Shown here: one piece after another, positions 8,501-16,783 of the stretch
Numbering within the stretch: the stretch's first letter is position 1
How the letters are laid out: each line of letters opens with the position of its first letter
Source of the DNA: Brachybacterium ginsengisoli
GTDB lineage: Bacteria; Actinomycetota; Actinomycetes; Actinomycetales; Dermabacteraceae
DNA: 64,000 nt
Assembly (NCBI RefSeq): GCF_002407065.1
Contig: NZ_CP023564.1
Coordinates: 2,480,001 to 2,544,000 of the forward strand
Direction of reading: 5' to 3'
Notes under the pieces: model-generated
Told to the model about the DNA's origin: nothing
Databases searched by the model: none
What the model saw: the letters and a program-made list of their open reading frames with translations, nothing else
Position numbers and translations under genes: made by a program

Positions 8501-8651
8501 GCCGACCGGACTCGGCGCGCCGCCCGCGCGGTCGGGGGGCAGGCGGTATGGTCGCCCCATACGCCTACCCCTTCACGGGCAGCGCAGCCCCGACTCGGTG
8601 GCCGGTCGGTACGGGGCGTCCGTGGAGGCCGATCCGGCCGGGATCACCACC

Positions 8652-9305
8652 ATGTCTTCCACCCCGCGCTGGTCGCCCGGCGACCAGGTGACCTGGACCT
8701 ACTACACCCTTCAGCACCCCACTCGCACCGTTCGACCCGGCACCGTCGTGCTGGACGACGACCGCGGCGTGGCGGTCTGGATCGCGCCCGGCACCGAGGT
8801 GCTGCTGCCGGTTCTGGAATCCGGGGCGGCCCTGCGCCGCGCCGGCGACGAGGGCATGTTCACCGCCCCTCGCGTGCAGTCCAAGCAGCTCTGGACCGGC
8901 AACGGCATCCTCATGATCGGCCTGCCGGACAAGCCCTATTCGATCTGGCTGTTCTACAAGGACGACGGCTCGCTGGGCTGCTACTACGTGAACCTCGAGA
9001 CCCCCTACGAGCGGACCGAGGAGGGCGTGCGCACGCGCGACCTCGTCCTGGACCTGGTGGTGCTGCCGCGCCGCGACTGGCACTACAAGGACGAGGACGA
9101 GCTCGAGGGCGCCGAGCGGACCGGCTACTTCTCCGCCGAGGAGATCGAGCAGATCCGCGCCGCCGGCCGCGAGGCGGAGCAGCACATCGCCGACTGGCAG
9201 TACCCGTTCTCCGCCGGCTACGAGTACTTCTTCCCGGATCCGTCCTGGCCGCTGCCGAGACTGCCCGAGCACTACACCTGGGACCTCGACCTCACGAGGC
9301 GGTGA
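8652..9305 (+). CDS. DUF402 domain protein
   Basis: 217 aa from the ATG at 8652. An in-frame GTG at 8598 would add 18 residues, and neither start has a clear Shine-Dalgarno sequence. A TATGGT hexamer at 8547-8552 could serve as -10 and would give a leader of about 90 bases. The body has the DUF402 pattern: a beta-rich core (TVVLDDDRGVAVWIAPGTEV), GxGILMIGLPDKPYSIWLFY, then CYYVNLETPYERT and LDLVVLPRRDW. Characterised DUF402 proteins (FomD and relatives) hydrolyse nucleoside di/triphosphate-type substrates with divalent metals, and the Asp/Glu-rich 'YKDEDELEGAERTGYFSAEEIEQI' region fits. The specific substrate is unknown. Confidence 0.8.
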   Translation: MSSTPRWSPGDQVTWTYYTLQHPTRTVRPGTVVLDDDRGVAVWIAPGTEVLLPVLESGAALRRAGDEGMFTAPRVQSKQLWTGNGILMIGLPDKPYSIWLFYKDDGSLGCYYVNLETPYERTEEGVRTRDLVLDLVVLPRRDWHYKDEDELEGAERTGYFSAEEIEQIRAAGREAEQHIADWQYPFSAGYEYFFPDPSWPLPRLPEHYTWDLDLTRR

Positions 9306-9322
9306 GCCGTCCTGCCCGGCGC

Positions 9323-11092
9323 TCAGCGCAGCTGCTCGGTGAAGATCTCCGCGAAGCGGCTCCCCGGCACCAGGAGCTCCTGGTAGGTGCCGCTCTCCAC
9401 GATGCGGCCCTCCTCGAGCACGTGGATGCGGTCCATACCCCGCAGCGTCCATGCCCGATGCGAGACCACGAGGGTGATGTGCCCGGCGGCGGTCTCCCGG
9501 AGCTGTGCGAAGACCTCCTGCTCGGCCTCGGCGTCGATCGCGGACGTCGGCTCGTCGAGGACACGGATCCCCGCCCCGCGCAGGTGGATGCGGGCCAGCG
9601 CGAGGCGCTGCCACTGCCCGCCCGAGAGCCCCGTCCCGCCGAACTGCGGGCCGAGCATCGTGTCCAGGCCGTGCGGGAGGCGGCGCACCAGATCACCTGC
9701 GCGGGCCGCGTCCAGGGCGATCCAGATCTCCTCGTCGGCCACGTCCTCCTTCGGGGTGCCCAGTGCGATCGCCTCGCGCACCGTCATCTCGTAGCGGCCG
9801 AACTCCTGGGTGACCAGCCCGAAATGACCGAGGCGCGCGGCGGCGGAGAGCGCTCGGGCCGGCTTGCCGTCCAGCAGCGCCTCCCCACGCTCCGGCTCCA
9901 CGATGCCCAGCAGCGCGTTGACCAGCGTCGTCTTGCCGGCGCCGTTGACCCCGACCAGCGCGATCATCTCCCCGCGCTCCGCACGCAGGCTCGCACCCTC
10001 CAGCGAGGGGACCCGCGCCCCGGGGTACGTGACCGTGAGATCCCTGATCTCGAGCGACTCCACCCCCGGCACGACCACCTGGGTCTCCGTCTCCTCGGGC
10101 AGGGCCTCGATCTCGCGGAACCGGGCCACGAGCGGACCGGCGGAGATCACGTCCCCTATCGCGAAGCCCGCCCCGCGGGTGGCCTGCAGCCCGGCGACCA
10201 CGCCGAGCACCCCGGCGCTCAGCCCGGCGGCACCGCCGTCCTCGGCGAGCACCGCGACCAGGGCCCCTCCGAGCAGCACCGCGGTGACGAGGCCGCCCAG
10301 CAGATCCCCGCGCAGCAGCAGCGCATAGAGACGATCCTGGATCCCGGTCATCCGGGCCTGGGCCGCTGCGGCGTCCCGGGCGACCCGCGGCCCCGTGCCG
10401 AGCGTGGCGAGCTCGGTGCCGGTGCGGGCGTCCACGAGCTGATCGAACAGGTAGCGGAAGCGGGCGCCGTGCGCGGCGGCCTCCTCGAAGCGGCGATCCT
10501 GGATCCTCGCGGACCAGGCGAAGACGAGCAGGTTCGGCACCAGCGCCGCGACGACCAGCACGGCGGCCAGCATCGAGAAGGGTGCGATGGCGGCACCCAG
10601 CGCGAGCGCGGCCAGCAGCGAGGAGAGCGCACCGATCACGGCGCCGGGGCTTCGGGAGAGCGCCCAGGTGCTCGTGCGCGTCCCCTCGAACAGGGCATGC
10701 ACCCGCGGATCCGCCGTCCGCCGCGGGGACAGCGCCGCCGCGCTGGCGGCGAGGCGGGAGTCCAGGGCGAGCATGAGCCGCATCGAGATCCGCTGCCCCA
10801 CCAGGTTCTCCGCGCTGCCGAGGATCTGACCGACCCCGACCAGGACGGTCAGGAGCAGCAGCGGCGCAAGGGCTGCCAGCAGGCCGCCGGCCTCCGCGAC
10901 GCCCACGAGCCAGGAGACCGCCCGCACCTGCGCGGCCGGCACCAGCGCCAGGACGAGCGAGGTGAGGATGGTGAGCAGGAACCAGGCGGGAGATCGCCGC
11001 GCCGCGAGCGCGATCGACCAGCGCACCCCGCCGAGCACCCGGCCGATGCCCCCGCCGCGTCCGGGCGCGGGAGCAGGAGGCGGGGACGGCAT
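9323..11092 (-). CDS. ABC exporter half-transporter, permease-ATPase fusion
   Basis: 589 aa. Begins with a Pro/Gly-rich cytosolic segment, then a six-helix exporter domain (about residues 30-320) and an ABC domain with intact Walker A (VGVNGAGKTT), signature LSGGQWQR, Walker B LDEPTSAID and H-loop VVSHR. Unlike the pair at the left end of the window, every ATPase motif is standard, so it can act as a homodimer. No partner gene is beside it. The hexamer TAAGGT lies 6 bases upstream of its ATG and it is divergent from pepN, with 67 bases between. Substrate unknown. Confidence 0.92.
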   Translation of the reverse strand: MPSPPPAPAPGRGGGIGRVLGGVRWSIALAARRSPAWFLLTILTSLVLALVPAAQVRAVSWLVGVAEAGGLLAALAPLLLLTVLVGVGQILGSAENLVGQRISMRLMLALDSRLAASAAALSPRRTADPRVHALFEGTRTSTWALSRSPGAVIGALSSLLAALALGAAIAPFSMLAAVLVVAALVPNLLVFAWSARIQDRRFEEAAAHGARFRYLFDQLVDARTGTELATLGTGPRVARDAAAAQARMTGIQDRLYALLLRGDLLGGLVTAVLLGGALVAVLAEDGGAAGLSAGVLGVVAGLQATRGAGFAIGDVISAGPLVARFREIEALPEETETQVVVPGVESLEIRDLTVTYPGARVPSLEGASLRAERGEMIALVGVNGAGKTTLVNALLGIVEPERGEALLDGKPARALSAAARLGHFGLVTQEFGRYEMTVREAIALGTPKEDVADEEIWIALDAARAGDLVRRLPHGLDTMLGPQFGGTGLSGGQWQRLALARIHLRGAGIRVLDEPTSAIDAEAEQEVFAQLRETAAGHITLVVSHRAWTLRGMDRIHVLEEGRIVESGTYQELLVPGSRFAEIFTEQLR

Positions 11093-11098
11093 GTCCGC

Positions 11099-11104
11099 AC
11101 CTTA
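11099..11104 (-). promoter_or_regulatory. -10 element for the ABC exporter gene
   Basis: TAAGGT on the minus strand, 6 bases before the ATG at 11092; predicts a leaderless transcript. Confidence 0.6.
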
Positions 11105-11159
11105 TCGAGCAGGACCCGATGGGGCACCCGATATCCCTCCGAGTGGCAGGATGGCTCCC

Positions 11160-13709
11160 ATGTCATCCGAGAACCTCACTCGCGACGAGGCCCGCAGCCG
11201 CGCCTCGTTCCTCAGCACCGACTCCTACGAGATCCGCCTCGACCTCACCACCGATGAGCGGACGTTCCTCACCGAGACCACGATCCGCTTCACCTCCACC
11301 GCCGCTCGGGCCACCTTCGTGGATCTCATCGCGCAGTCCGTCGAGGAGATCGAGCTCAACGGCGAGCTGCTCGAGGATCCCGCGTCCCGCTTCGACGGGG
11401 CCCGGGTGCAGCTGCCGGAGCTCGCCGAGGGCGGGAACACCCTGCGGATCCTGGCCACCGGTCGCTACATGAACACCGGCGAGGGCCTGCACCGCTTCGT
11501 GGACCCGGTCGACGACGAGGTCTACCTGTACACGCAGTTCGAGGTCTCCGACGCGCGCCGCATGTTCGCCTGCTTCGAGCAGCCGGACCTCAAGGCGACC
11601 TTCGCCCTGGACGTCACCGCTCCCGCCCACTGGCGGGTCATCTCCAATGCGCCCACCCCTGCCCCGTCGGCCGCCGGCGAGGGCACCGCCACGTGGAGCT
11701 TCGAGCCCACCGAGCGAATCTCCACCTACCTGGTCGCGCTGATCGCCGGGAACTACCAGGGCGGCACCGGTGAGATCACCACGCGTGACGGCCGCACGAT
11801 CCCCATGGGCGTCTTCGCCCGCGCGTCGCTCGCCGAGCACGTGGACGCGCAGGACGTCATCGACGTGACCAAGGCCGGCATCGACTTCTACGAGGAGGCC
11901 TTCGACCAGGACTTCCCGTTCCGGAAGTACGACCAGGTGTTCGTGCCGGAGTACAACATGGGCGCGATGGAGAACCCCGGTGCGATCACCTACGTGGAGG
12001 CGTACGTGTTCCGCTCCGAGGTCTCCGACGCCGTGCGCGAGCGCCGCGATCTCACGATCCTCCACGAGCTCGCCCACATGTGGTTCGGCGACCTGGTCAC
12101 CATGCGCTGGTGGGACGACCTGTGGCTGAACGAGTCCTTCGCCGAGTACGCCTCGACCCTCGCCAGCGCCGAGGTCACCCGCTGGAGCGACTCCTGGACC
12201 ACCTTCGCCCTCTCCGAGAAGGGCTGGGCCTACCAGCAGGACCAGCTCCCCTCGACCCACCCGATCGTCGCCGACATGGTCGACTTCGAGGCCGTGGAGA
12301 CGAACTTCGACGGCATCACCTACGCCAAGGGCGCCTCGGTGCTGCGCCAGCTGGTCGCCTACGTGGGCCGCGAGGAGTTCTTCGCCGGGGTGCGCGCGTA
12401 CTTCGCCAAGCACGCCTGGGGCAACACCGAGCTGCGCGACCTGCTGGTCGAGCTCGAGGCCACCAGCGGCCGCGACCTCAGCAGCTGGGCCGAGCTCTGG
12501 CTGCAGCGCGCCGGGGTCAACACCCTGCGCCCCGAGATCGAGCGCGACGCCGACGGCGTCGTCACCCGCTTCGCGATCGTCCAGACCGCACCCGAGGAGC
12601 ACCGCACCCTGCGCCCGCACCGTCTGCAGGTGGGCGGGTTCACGCTCCGCGACGGGGCCCTGGTGCGCACCGAGACCGTCGAGCTCGACGTCGACGGCGA
12701 GCTCACCGAGGTGCCCCAGCTGACCGGGAAGCGCGCGGACCTCTGGCTGCTCAACGATGGCGACCTCGCCTACGCCAAGGTGCGCCTGGACGAGCAGTCC
12801 CTCGCCGTCGCGATGGAGCACCTGCGCGACCTCGATGACTCCCTGGCCCGCACCCTGCTGTGGTCCGCCGCCTGGGACATGGTCCGCGACGGGGAGCTGC
12901 CCAGCCGCCGCTACCAGCAGCTGGTGCTCGCGAACCTCACCGGGGAGGCCTCCTCCTCGGTGGTCCGCACCCTGCTGCAGCAGCTCGAGTCGGTCGCCGG
13001 GCCCTATGCCGCGGTCGACCAGCGCGAGCTGCGCACCGAGCAGGCGGCCTCGGCCGTCTGGGAGCTCGCCCAGGGCGCCGAGGCCGGCTCCGACGCCCAG
13101 CTCCAGTTCGTCGAGGCCTTCGCCCGCCTCGCCCGCTCCGAGGAGCACCACCACACCCTCGAGGGCCTGCTGGGCGGCAGCATCGCCCTGCCCGGACGCA
13201 CCATCGACACCGATCTGCGCTGGAAGCTCGTGATCTCGCTCGCCGTCCTCGGCGGGATCGACGCCGCCGGGATCGACGAGCAGCTCGCCTCGGACGACAC
13301 CCAGTCCGGTCGCAAGAGCGCCCTGACCGCGCGCGCCGCGCTGCCCACCGAGGTCTCCAAGGCCAAGGCCTGGCGGCGCACGGTGGAGAAGGACACCCTG
13401 GCCAACGAGTCCATCACGGCCGTGATCCAGGGCTTCCGCCGCGTGACCGACGAGTCCCTGCTGGCCCCCTACCGCCAGCGCTACTTCGACGTCATCTCGA
13501 GCGTGTGGAAGGAGCGCTCGAACGAGATCGCGGCCCGCATCGTCGGCGGCTACTTCCCGAACTCCTACGGCGGCCAGGGCGTGCTCGACGCCGCCGACGC
13601 CTGGCTCGCGGAGGCCGAGGAGGCGCCCTTCGGGCTGCGTCGCATCATCATCGAGGGCCGGGACACGGTGGCCCGCCAGGAGAAGGTCCGCGCCGCGGAC
13701 GTGGCCTGA
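11160..13709 (+). CDS. pepN: aminopeptidase N, M1 family zinc metallopeptidase
   Basis: 849 aa, the usual length for actinobacterial PepN. The frame is open further upstream, but family length and the CAGGAT hexamer 7 bases upstream favour the ATG at 11160 (another ATG at 11151). The substrate-binding GAMEN motif (NMGAMENPGAIT) and the zinc site HELAH (302-306) with the third ligand Glu325 in NESFAEY are present. The C-terminal half is the helical ERAP1-like cap. It removes N-terminal residues from peptides in the cytosol. It is a single gene ended by a strong hairpin. Confidence 0.96.
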   Translation: MSSENLTRDEARSRASFLSTDSYEIRLDLTTDERTFLTETTIRFTSTAARATFVDLIAQSVEEIELNGELLEDPASRFDGARVQLPELAEGGNTLRILATGRYMNTGEGLHRFVDPVDDEVYLYTQFEVSDARRMFACFEQPDLKATFALDVTAPAHWRVISNAPTPAPSAAGEGTATWSFEPTERISTYLVALIAGNYQGGTGEITTRDGRTIPMGVFARASLAEHVDAQDVIDVTKAGIDFYEEAFDQDFPFRKYDQVFVPEYNMGAMENPGAITYVEAYVFRSEVSDAVRERRDLTILHELAHMWFGDLVTMRWWDDLWLNESFAEYASTLASAEVTRWSDSWTTFALSEKGWAYQQDQLPSTHPIVADMVDFEAVETNFDGITYAKGASVLRQLVAYVGREEFFAGVRAYFAKHAWGNTELRDLLVELEATSGRDLSSWAELWLQRAGVNTLRPEIERDADGVVTRFAIVQTAPEEHRTLRPHRLQVGGFTLRDGALVRTETVELDVDGELTEVPQLTGKRADLWLLNDGDLAYAKVRLDEQSLAVAMEHLRDLDDSLARTLLWSAAWDMVRDGELPSRRYQQLVLANLTGEASSSVVRTLLQQLESVAGPYAAVDQRELRTEQAASAVWELAQGAEAGSDAQLQFVEAFARLARSEEHHHTLEGLLGGSIALPGRTIDTDLRWKLVISLAVLGGIDAAGIDEQLASDDTQSGRKSALTARAALPTEVSKAKAWRRTVEKDTLANESITAVIQGFRRVTDESLLAPYRQRYFDVISSVWKERSNEIAARIVGGYFPNSYGGQGVLDAADAWLAEAEEAPFGLRRIIIEGRDTVARQEKVRAADVA

Positions 13710-13733
13710 TCCGCCGACGGTGACACACCTCGC

Positions 13734-13761
13734 CCGGGGCCGCTGCGGACAGCGGCCCCGG
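13734..13761 (+). terminator. hairpin after pepN
   Basis: Perfect 12-base arms at 13734-13745 and 13750-13761 with a four-base CGGA loop, 24 bases after the pepN stop. There is no U-tract, as is common in GC-rich actinobacteria. Confidence 0.75.
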
Positions 13762-13768
13762 TCGCGAC

Positions 13769-13774
13769 TATCGT
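13769..13774 (+). promoter_or_regulatory. -10 element for the MscS-type gene
   Basis: TATCGT, 7 bases before the ATG at 13782, immediately after the pepN hairpin. Predicts a leaderless transcript. Confidence 0.6.
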
Positions 13775-13781
13775 CGGGAGC

Positions 13782-14732
13782 ATGGTGGACGACCCCCTGG
13801 ACCCTGGCACCCTGCTGACGGCCCCCACGACCGATGAGGCGCTGACCCTGATGGATCAGCTGCTGAGATGGCTGGCCACCAGCGGCATCAAGATCGTGAT
13901 CATCCTGCTGGCGGCGATGCTCCTGAGCCTCCTGGCCGGATGGTTCCTGCGCCGCTTCTTCCGCACCATGGTGCAGTCCGGCTCGAAGATCTCGACCGTG
14001 ACCGGCACCGTGATCCGGCGCGACCCGCGCGCGCAGAAGGCCGCCCAGGCCCGCCGCGAACAGCGCGCGAGCACGCTGTCGAACGTGGCGCGGAACATCT
14101 CCCGCGTGATGATCTGGGCGATCGCCACGATGATGATCCTCTCCGAGATCGGCGTGAACATCGCGCCGGTGATCGCGAGCCTCGGCGTGGTGGGCCTCGC
14201 CGCGGGCATCGGCGCGCAGACGATCATCAAGGACGTGGTCGCCGGCGTGGTGATGCTGTTCGAGGACATCGTCGCCGTGGGCGACTGGGTGGATCTCGAG
14301 TACGCCGAGGGCACCGTCGAGTCGATCAACCTGCGCGCCACCCAGGTGCGCGGACTCGACGGCGTGCTGTGGACGGTCCGCAACGGCGAGATCGTCCGGG
14401 TGGGCAACTACGCCCGCGGCCACTCGATCGCCGTGGTGGTGCTCGACATCGACGCGGCGGCCGACGACGACCAGGTCACCCGGGTGGTCCAGCAGGTCGT
14501 CGCCGAGATCGGCGAGGACCCCGCCTGGGACGACACCATCCTCGCCCCGGGCGATGTCACCGGCATCCTCGCCGTCGACGCCAACCGCTACCAGCGCCGC
14601 GTGACCATCCAGACCGCACCCGGCCGGCAGTGGGGCGTGGAGCGGGAGCTGCGCGCCCGCATCCGCGCCGGCTTCGCGGCCGCCGACATCGCCTTCGCCA
14701 TGCCCCGCTTCGTCGAGACCGTGCAGAAGTGA
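13782..14732 (+). CDS. MscS-family mechanosensitive ion channel
   Basis: 316 aa. Three hydrophobic helices: about 36-58, 105-130 and the pore-lining helix 130-165, which is glycine/alanine-rich as in MscS (VGLAAGIGAQTIIKDVVAGV). The beta domain follows with the family pattern VGDWVDLEYAEGTVESINLRATQVRGLDG and VRNGEI. It should open under membrane tension and release solutes during osmotic downshock. The gene ends inside a 14-base tandem repeat that carries its stop codon. Confidence 0.93.
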   Translation: MVDDPLDPGTLLTAPTTDEALTLMDQLLRWLATSGIKIVIILLAAMLLSLLAGWFLRRFFRTMVQSGSKISTVTGTVIRRDPRAQKAAQARREQRASTLSNVARNISRVMIWAIATMMILSEIGVNIAPVIASLGVVGLAAGIGAQTIIKDVVAGVVMLFEDIVAVGDWVDLEYAEGTVESINLRATQVRGLDGVLWTVRNGEIVRVGNYARGHSIAVVVLDIDAAADDDQVTRVVQQVVAEIGEDPAWDDTILAPGDVTGILAVDANRYQRRVTIQTAPGRQWGVERELRARIRAGFAAADIAFAMPRFVETVQK

Positions 14733-14775
14733 TCCAGCAGAAGTGATCCAGCAGAAGTGATCCAGCAGAAGTGAC
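14723..14775 (+). repeat. 14-base tandem repeat across the mscS stop codon
   Basis: GCAGAAGTGATCCA is repeated perfectly from 14723, 14737 and 14751, with an 11-base partial fourth copy at 14765-14775. Each copy carries TGA. Because 14 is not a multiple of three, the copies put stop codons in all three frames (14730, 14744, 14758). It looks like slipped-strand duplication of the end of the gene. Confidence 0.95.
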
Positions 14776-14802
14776 AGCCCCCCCCGACCCGGAGGACCCC
14801 TC

Positions 14803-15252
14803 ATGACCAGTCCCAGCGCCCGCCCCGAGCAGGTCAGCTTCTACGAGGAGATCGGCGGGCACGAGACCTTCGTGCGGCTCGTGGACCGCTTCTACGAGGG
14901 TGTCGCCGAGGACCCGGTGATGCGGCCGATGTATCCCGAGCAGGATCTCACCGGGGCGCGGCACCGGCTGACCACCTTCCTCGAGCAGTACTGGGGAGGC
15001 CCGAAGACCTACGGCGAGGAGCGCGGCCATCCGCGGCTGCGGATGCGCCACGCCGTCTTCGCCGTCTCCCCCGCGGCGAAGGACGCCTGGCTGCGCCACA
15101 TGCGCGCGGCCGTGGACTCCCTGGACCTGCCGCCCCTGCACGAGCAGACGCTGTGGGACTACCTCGACCGGGCCGCGCACTCGCTGGTGAACACGGTCAA
15201 CGGCGGCGAGGCCCCGGCGGCCGGGCAGAGCATCCCGGACCGCCTGAGCTGA
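14803..15252 (+). CDS. glbO: group II truncated haemoglobin (GlbO type)
   Basis: 149 aa. The start is supported by GGAGG 7 bases upstream. Family pattern: [48 protein letters not shown] with the proximal haem-ligand His in RMRHAVF, and AWLRHM. The YWGGP and HPRLRMRH motifs are typical of the trHbO group, which binds O2 and helps with peroxide or respiration under low oxygen. It stands alone between mscS and the convergent thioesterase. Confidence 0.93.
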   Translation: MTSPSARPEQVSFYEEIGGHETFVRLVDRFYEGVAEDPVMRPMYPEQDLTGARHRLTTFLEQYWGGPKTYGEERGHPRLRMRHAVFAVSPAAKDAWLRHMRAAVDSLDLPPLHEQTLWDYLDRAAHSLVNTVNGGEAPAAGQSIPDRLS

Positions 15253-15284
15253 GGAGACCCGGGAGCTGAGGAGCCCGGGCGCCG

Positions 15285-15806
15285 TCAGTCCCGGAAGCTC
15301 AGCGGCTCCCCCTGGAACCGTGCGAGCATCTCGCGGGTGCCGGACTCGAGCCGCACCGGGGCGCCCGTCTCCGCGTCGATCAGCACCACGACGGTGCGTG
15401 CCCGGGCGTAGGGCGCGGCGCCGTCCGGGTCATCGCGCGTGAGCACCAGGTAGTCCACGCTCAGGCTCGCTCCGCCGATCCGCGAGAGCCACAGCCGCAC
15501 CACCACCCCGTCACGGCGGTGCTCGAGGGAGCGGGCGTACTCGATCCGCTGCGAGGCGATCACGGTGCTCAGCGCCGAGCCCGCGCCGCTGACCGGCAGG
15601 GCCGCGGCGGGAGCCGGGGCGCCCAGGGCGATCTGCTCCGCCGGCGGCTGCCAGAACGCGGCGATGCGCGCCTCCTCGAGCAGCCGCACCATCGCGGCGT
15701 TGTTCACGTGCCCGTAGGCGTCCAGATCCGTCCAGCGGACGGGGACCGGGACGTCCAGCGGTCCGGGAGTGAGATCGGGTGCATCGTCAGCGGAGGAGGG
15801 GGTCAT
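15285..15806 (-). CDS. hotdog-fold acyl-CoA thioesterase (4HBT type)
   Basis: 173 aa from the ATG at 15806; in-frame ATGs at 15815 and 15827 are alternatives, but the first lies inside the TACGAT hexamer that predicts a start at 15806. Hotdog-fold pattern: VRWTDLDAYGHVNNAAMVRLLEEAR with the catalytic Asp of the 4-hydroxybenzoyl-CoA thioesterase type, then YARSLEHR and LSVDYLVL. It should hydrolyse acyl-CoA in the cytosol. It is divergent from the TesB-type gene, and their predicted start sites are only 39 bases apart, so they may be coordinately expressed. Substrate range unknown. Confidence 0.9.
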   Translation of the reverse strand: MTPSSADDAPDLTPGPLDVPVPVRWTDLDAYGHVNNAAMVRLLEEARIAAFWQPPAEQIALGAPAPAAALPVSGAGSALSTVIASQRIEYARSLEHRRDGVVVRLWLSRIGGASLSVDYLVLTRDDPDGAAPYARARTVVVLIDAETGAPVRLESGTREMLARFQGEPLSFRD

Positions 15807-15813
15807 GGCACTC

Positions 15814-15819
15814 ATCGTA
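15814..15819 (-). promoter_or_regulatory. -10 element for the 4HBT thioesterase gene
   Basis: TACGAT on the minus strand, 7 bases before the ATG at 15806. The same hexamer faces the other way at 15834-15839. Confidence 0.6.
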
Positions 15820-15833
15820 GGAGACATGACCAG

Positions 15834-15839
15834 TACGAT
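15834..15839 (+). promoter_or_regulatory. -10 element for the tesB-type gene
   Basis: TACGAT, 6 bases before the ATG at 15846; predicts a leaderless transcript. Confidence 0.6.
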
Positions 15840-15845
15840 CGGGCC

Positions 15846-16781
15846 ATGACGTTCCCCCGCACCGACCCCTCGGAGATCGCCGCCGGCCTGGTGGACCTGC
15901 TGGACCTGCGCGAGATCGCCCCGTCGGGAGAGTTCTCCACCCCGGCCACCGTCGCCGCGTACCAGGGCGACTCCTCGCCCCAGCCGGGAGGCCACGTCTT
16001 CGGCGGCCAGGTGATGGGGCAGGCGGTCACCGCCGTGGGGCGCACGGTCTCCCCGGGACGTCGGATCCACTCGATGTACTCCTACTTCCTCGCCCCCGGC
16101 GACCCCGAGCACCCGATCCGCTTCCAGGTCGACGCCCTGCGCGACGGCGGCTCCTTCTCGGTGCGTCGCGTGCTGGCGACCCAGCCCGGGAAGGAGGCCG
16201 ACGAGGAGGAGCGCACGATCCTCGCGATGACCGCATCGTTCCAGGAGGAGCAGGAGGGTCTCGAGCACCAGGAGCGCGCCCCCGAGGCACCGGACCCCGA
16301 AGGGCTCCCGACCACGGCGGAGGTGCTCGCGGGCATCGACCATCCGGTGGCGCACTACTGGGCCACCCAGCGCCCGATCGACATCCGCCATGTCACCGAT
16401 CCGATCTACCTGCGACCCGATCCGGTCTCCGGCACGGGCGATGCGCAGATGGTCTGGATGCGGACCCTCGCCCCGGTGCAGGCCGAACCGCTGCTGCACG
16501 ACGCGATCCTCGCCTTCGCGAGCGACTACACGCCCTTCGAGCCGATCCTGCGCCGCCAGGGCCTGAGCTGGATGACCCCGGGGCTGAAGATGGCCACGAT
16601 CAACCATGCGATCTGGTGGCACAAGCACGCCGATCCCAGCGACTGGCTGCTGTACGTGCAGCGCTCCCCCTCCGCCTCCGGCGGGCGCGGCCTCACCCAC
16701 GGACAGGTCTTCGACCGTGCCGGCGACCTCGTCGCGACCGTGACCCAGGAGGGCATGATCCGGGCCTCGACAGGGCGCTGA
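15846..16781 (+). CDS. tesB: acyl-CoA thioesterase II (TesB type)
   Basis: 311 aa. Double hotdog enzyme with the TesB motif VFGGQVMGQAVTA near residue 55, GRRIHSMYSYFLAPGD, and a C-terminal half with LAFASDYT and NHAIWWH. The frame is open upstream; the ATG at 15846 sits 6 bases after a TACGAT element and matches the start of family members. It cleaves medium/long acyl-CoA to free acid. It runs convergently into the sugar-binding protein gene with only two bases between stops, and no hairpin is present there. Confidence 0.93.
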   Translation: MTFPRTDPSEIAAGLVDLLDLREIAPSGEFSTPATVAAYQGDSSPQPGGHVFGGQVMGQAVTAVGRTVSPGRRIHSMYSYFLAPGDPEHPIRFQVDALRDGGSFSVRRVLATQPGKEADEEERTILAMTASFQEEQEGLEHQERAPEAPDPEGLPTTAEVLAGIDHPVAHYWATQRPIDIRHVTDPIYLRPDPVSGTGDAQMVWMRTLAPVQAEPLLHDAILAFASDYTPFEPILRRQGLSWMTPGLKMATINHAIWWHKHADPSDWLLYVQRSPSASGGRGLTHGQVFDRAGDLVATVTQEGMIRASTGR

Positions 16782-16783
16782 CG

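Noticed and set aside
11163-14804. Minus-strand ORF of over 1200 codons opposite pepN and mscS
   Set aside because: Low-stop antisense frame caused by GC bias; composition is shadow-like and both plus-strand genes have clear motifs.
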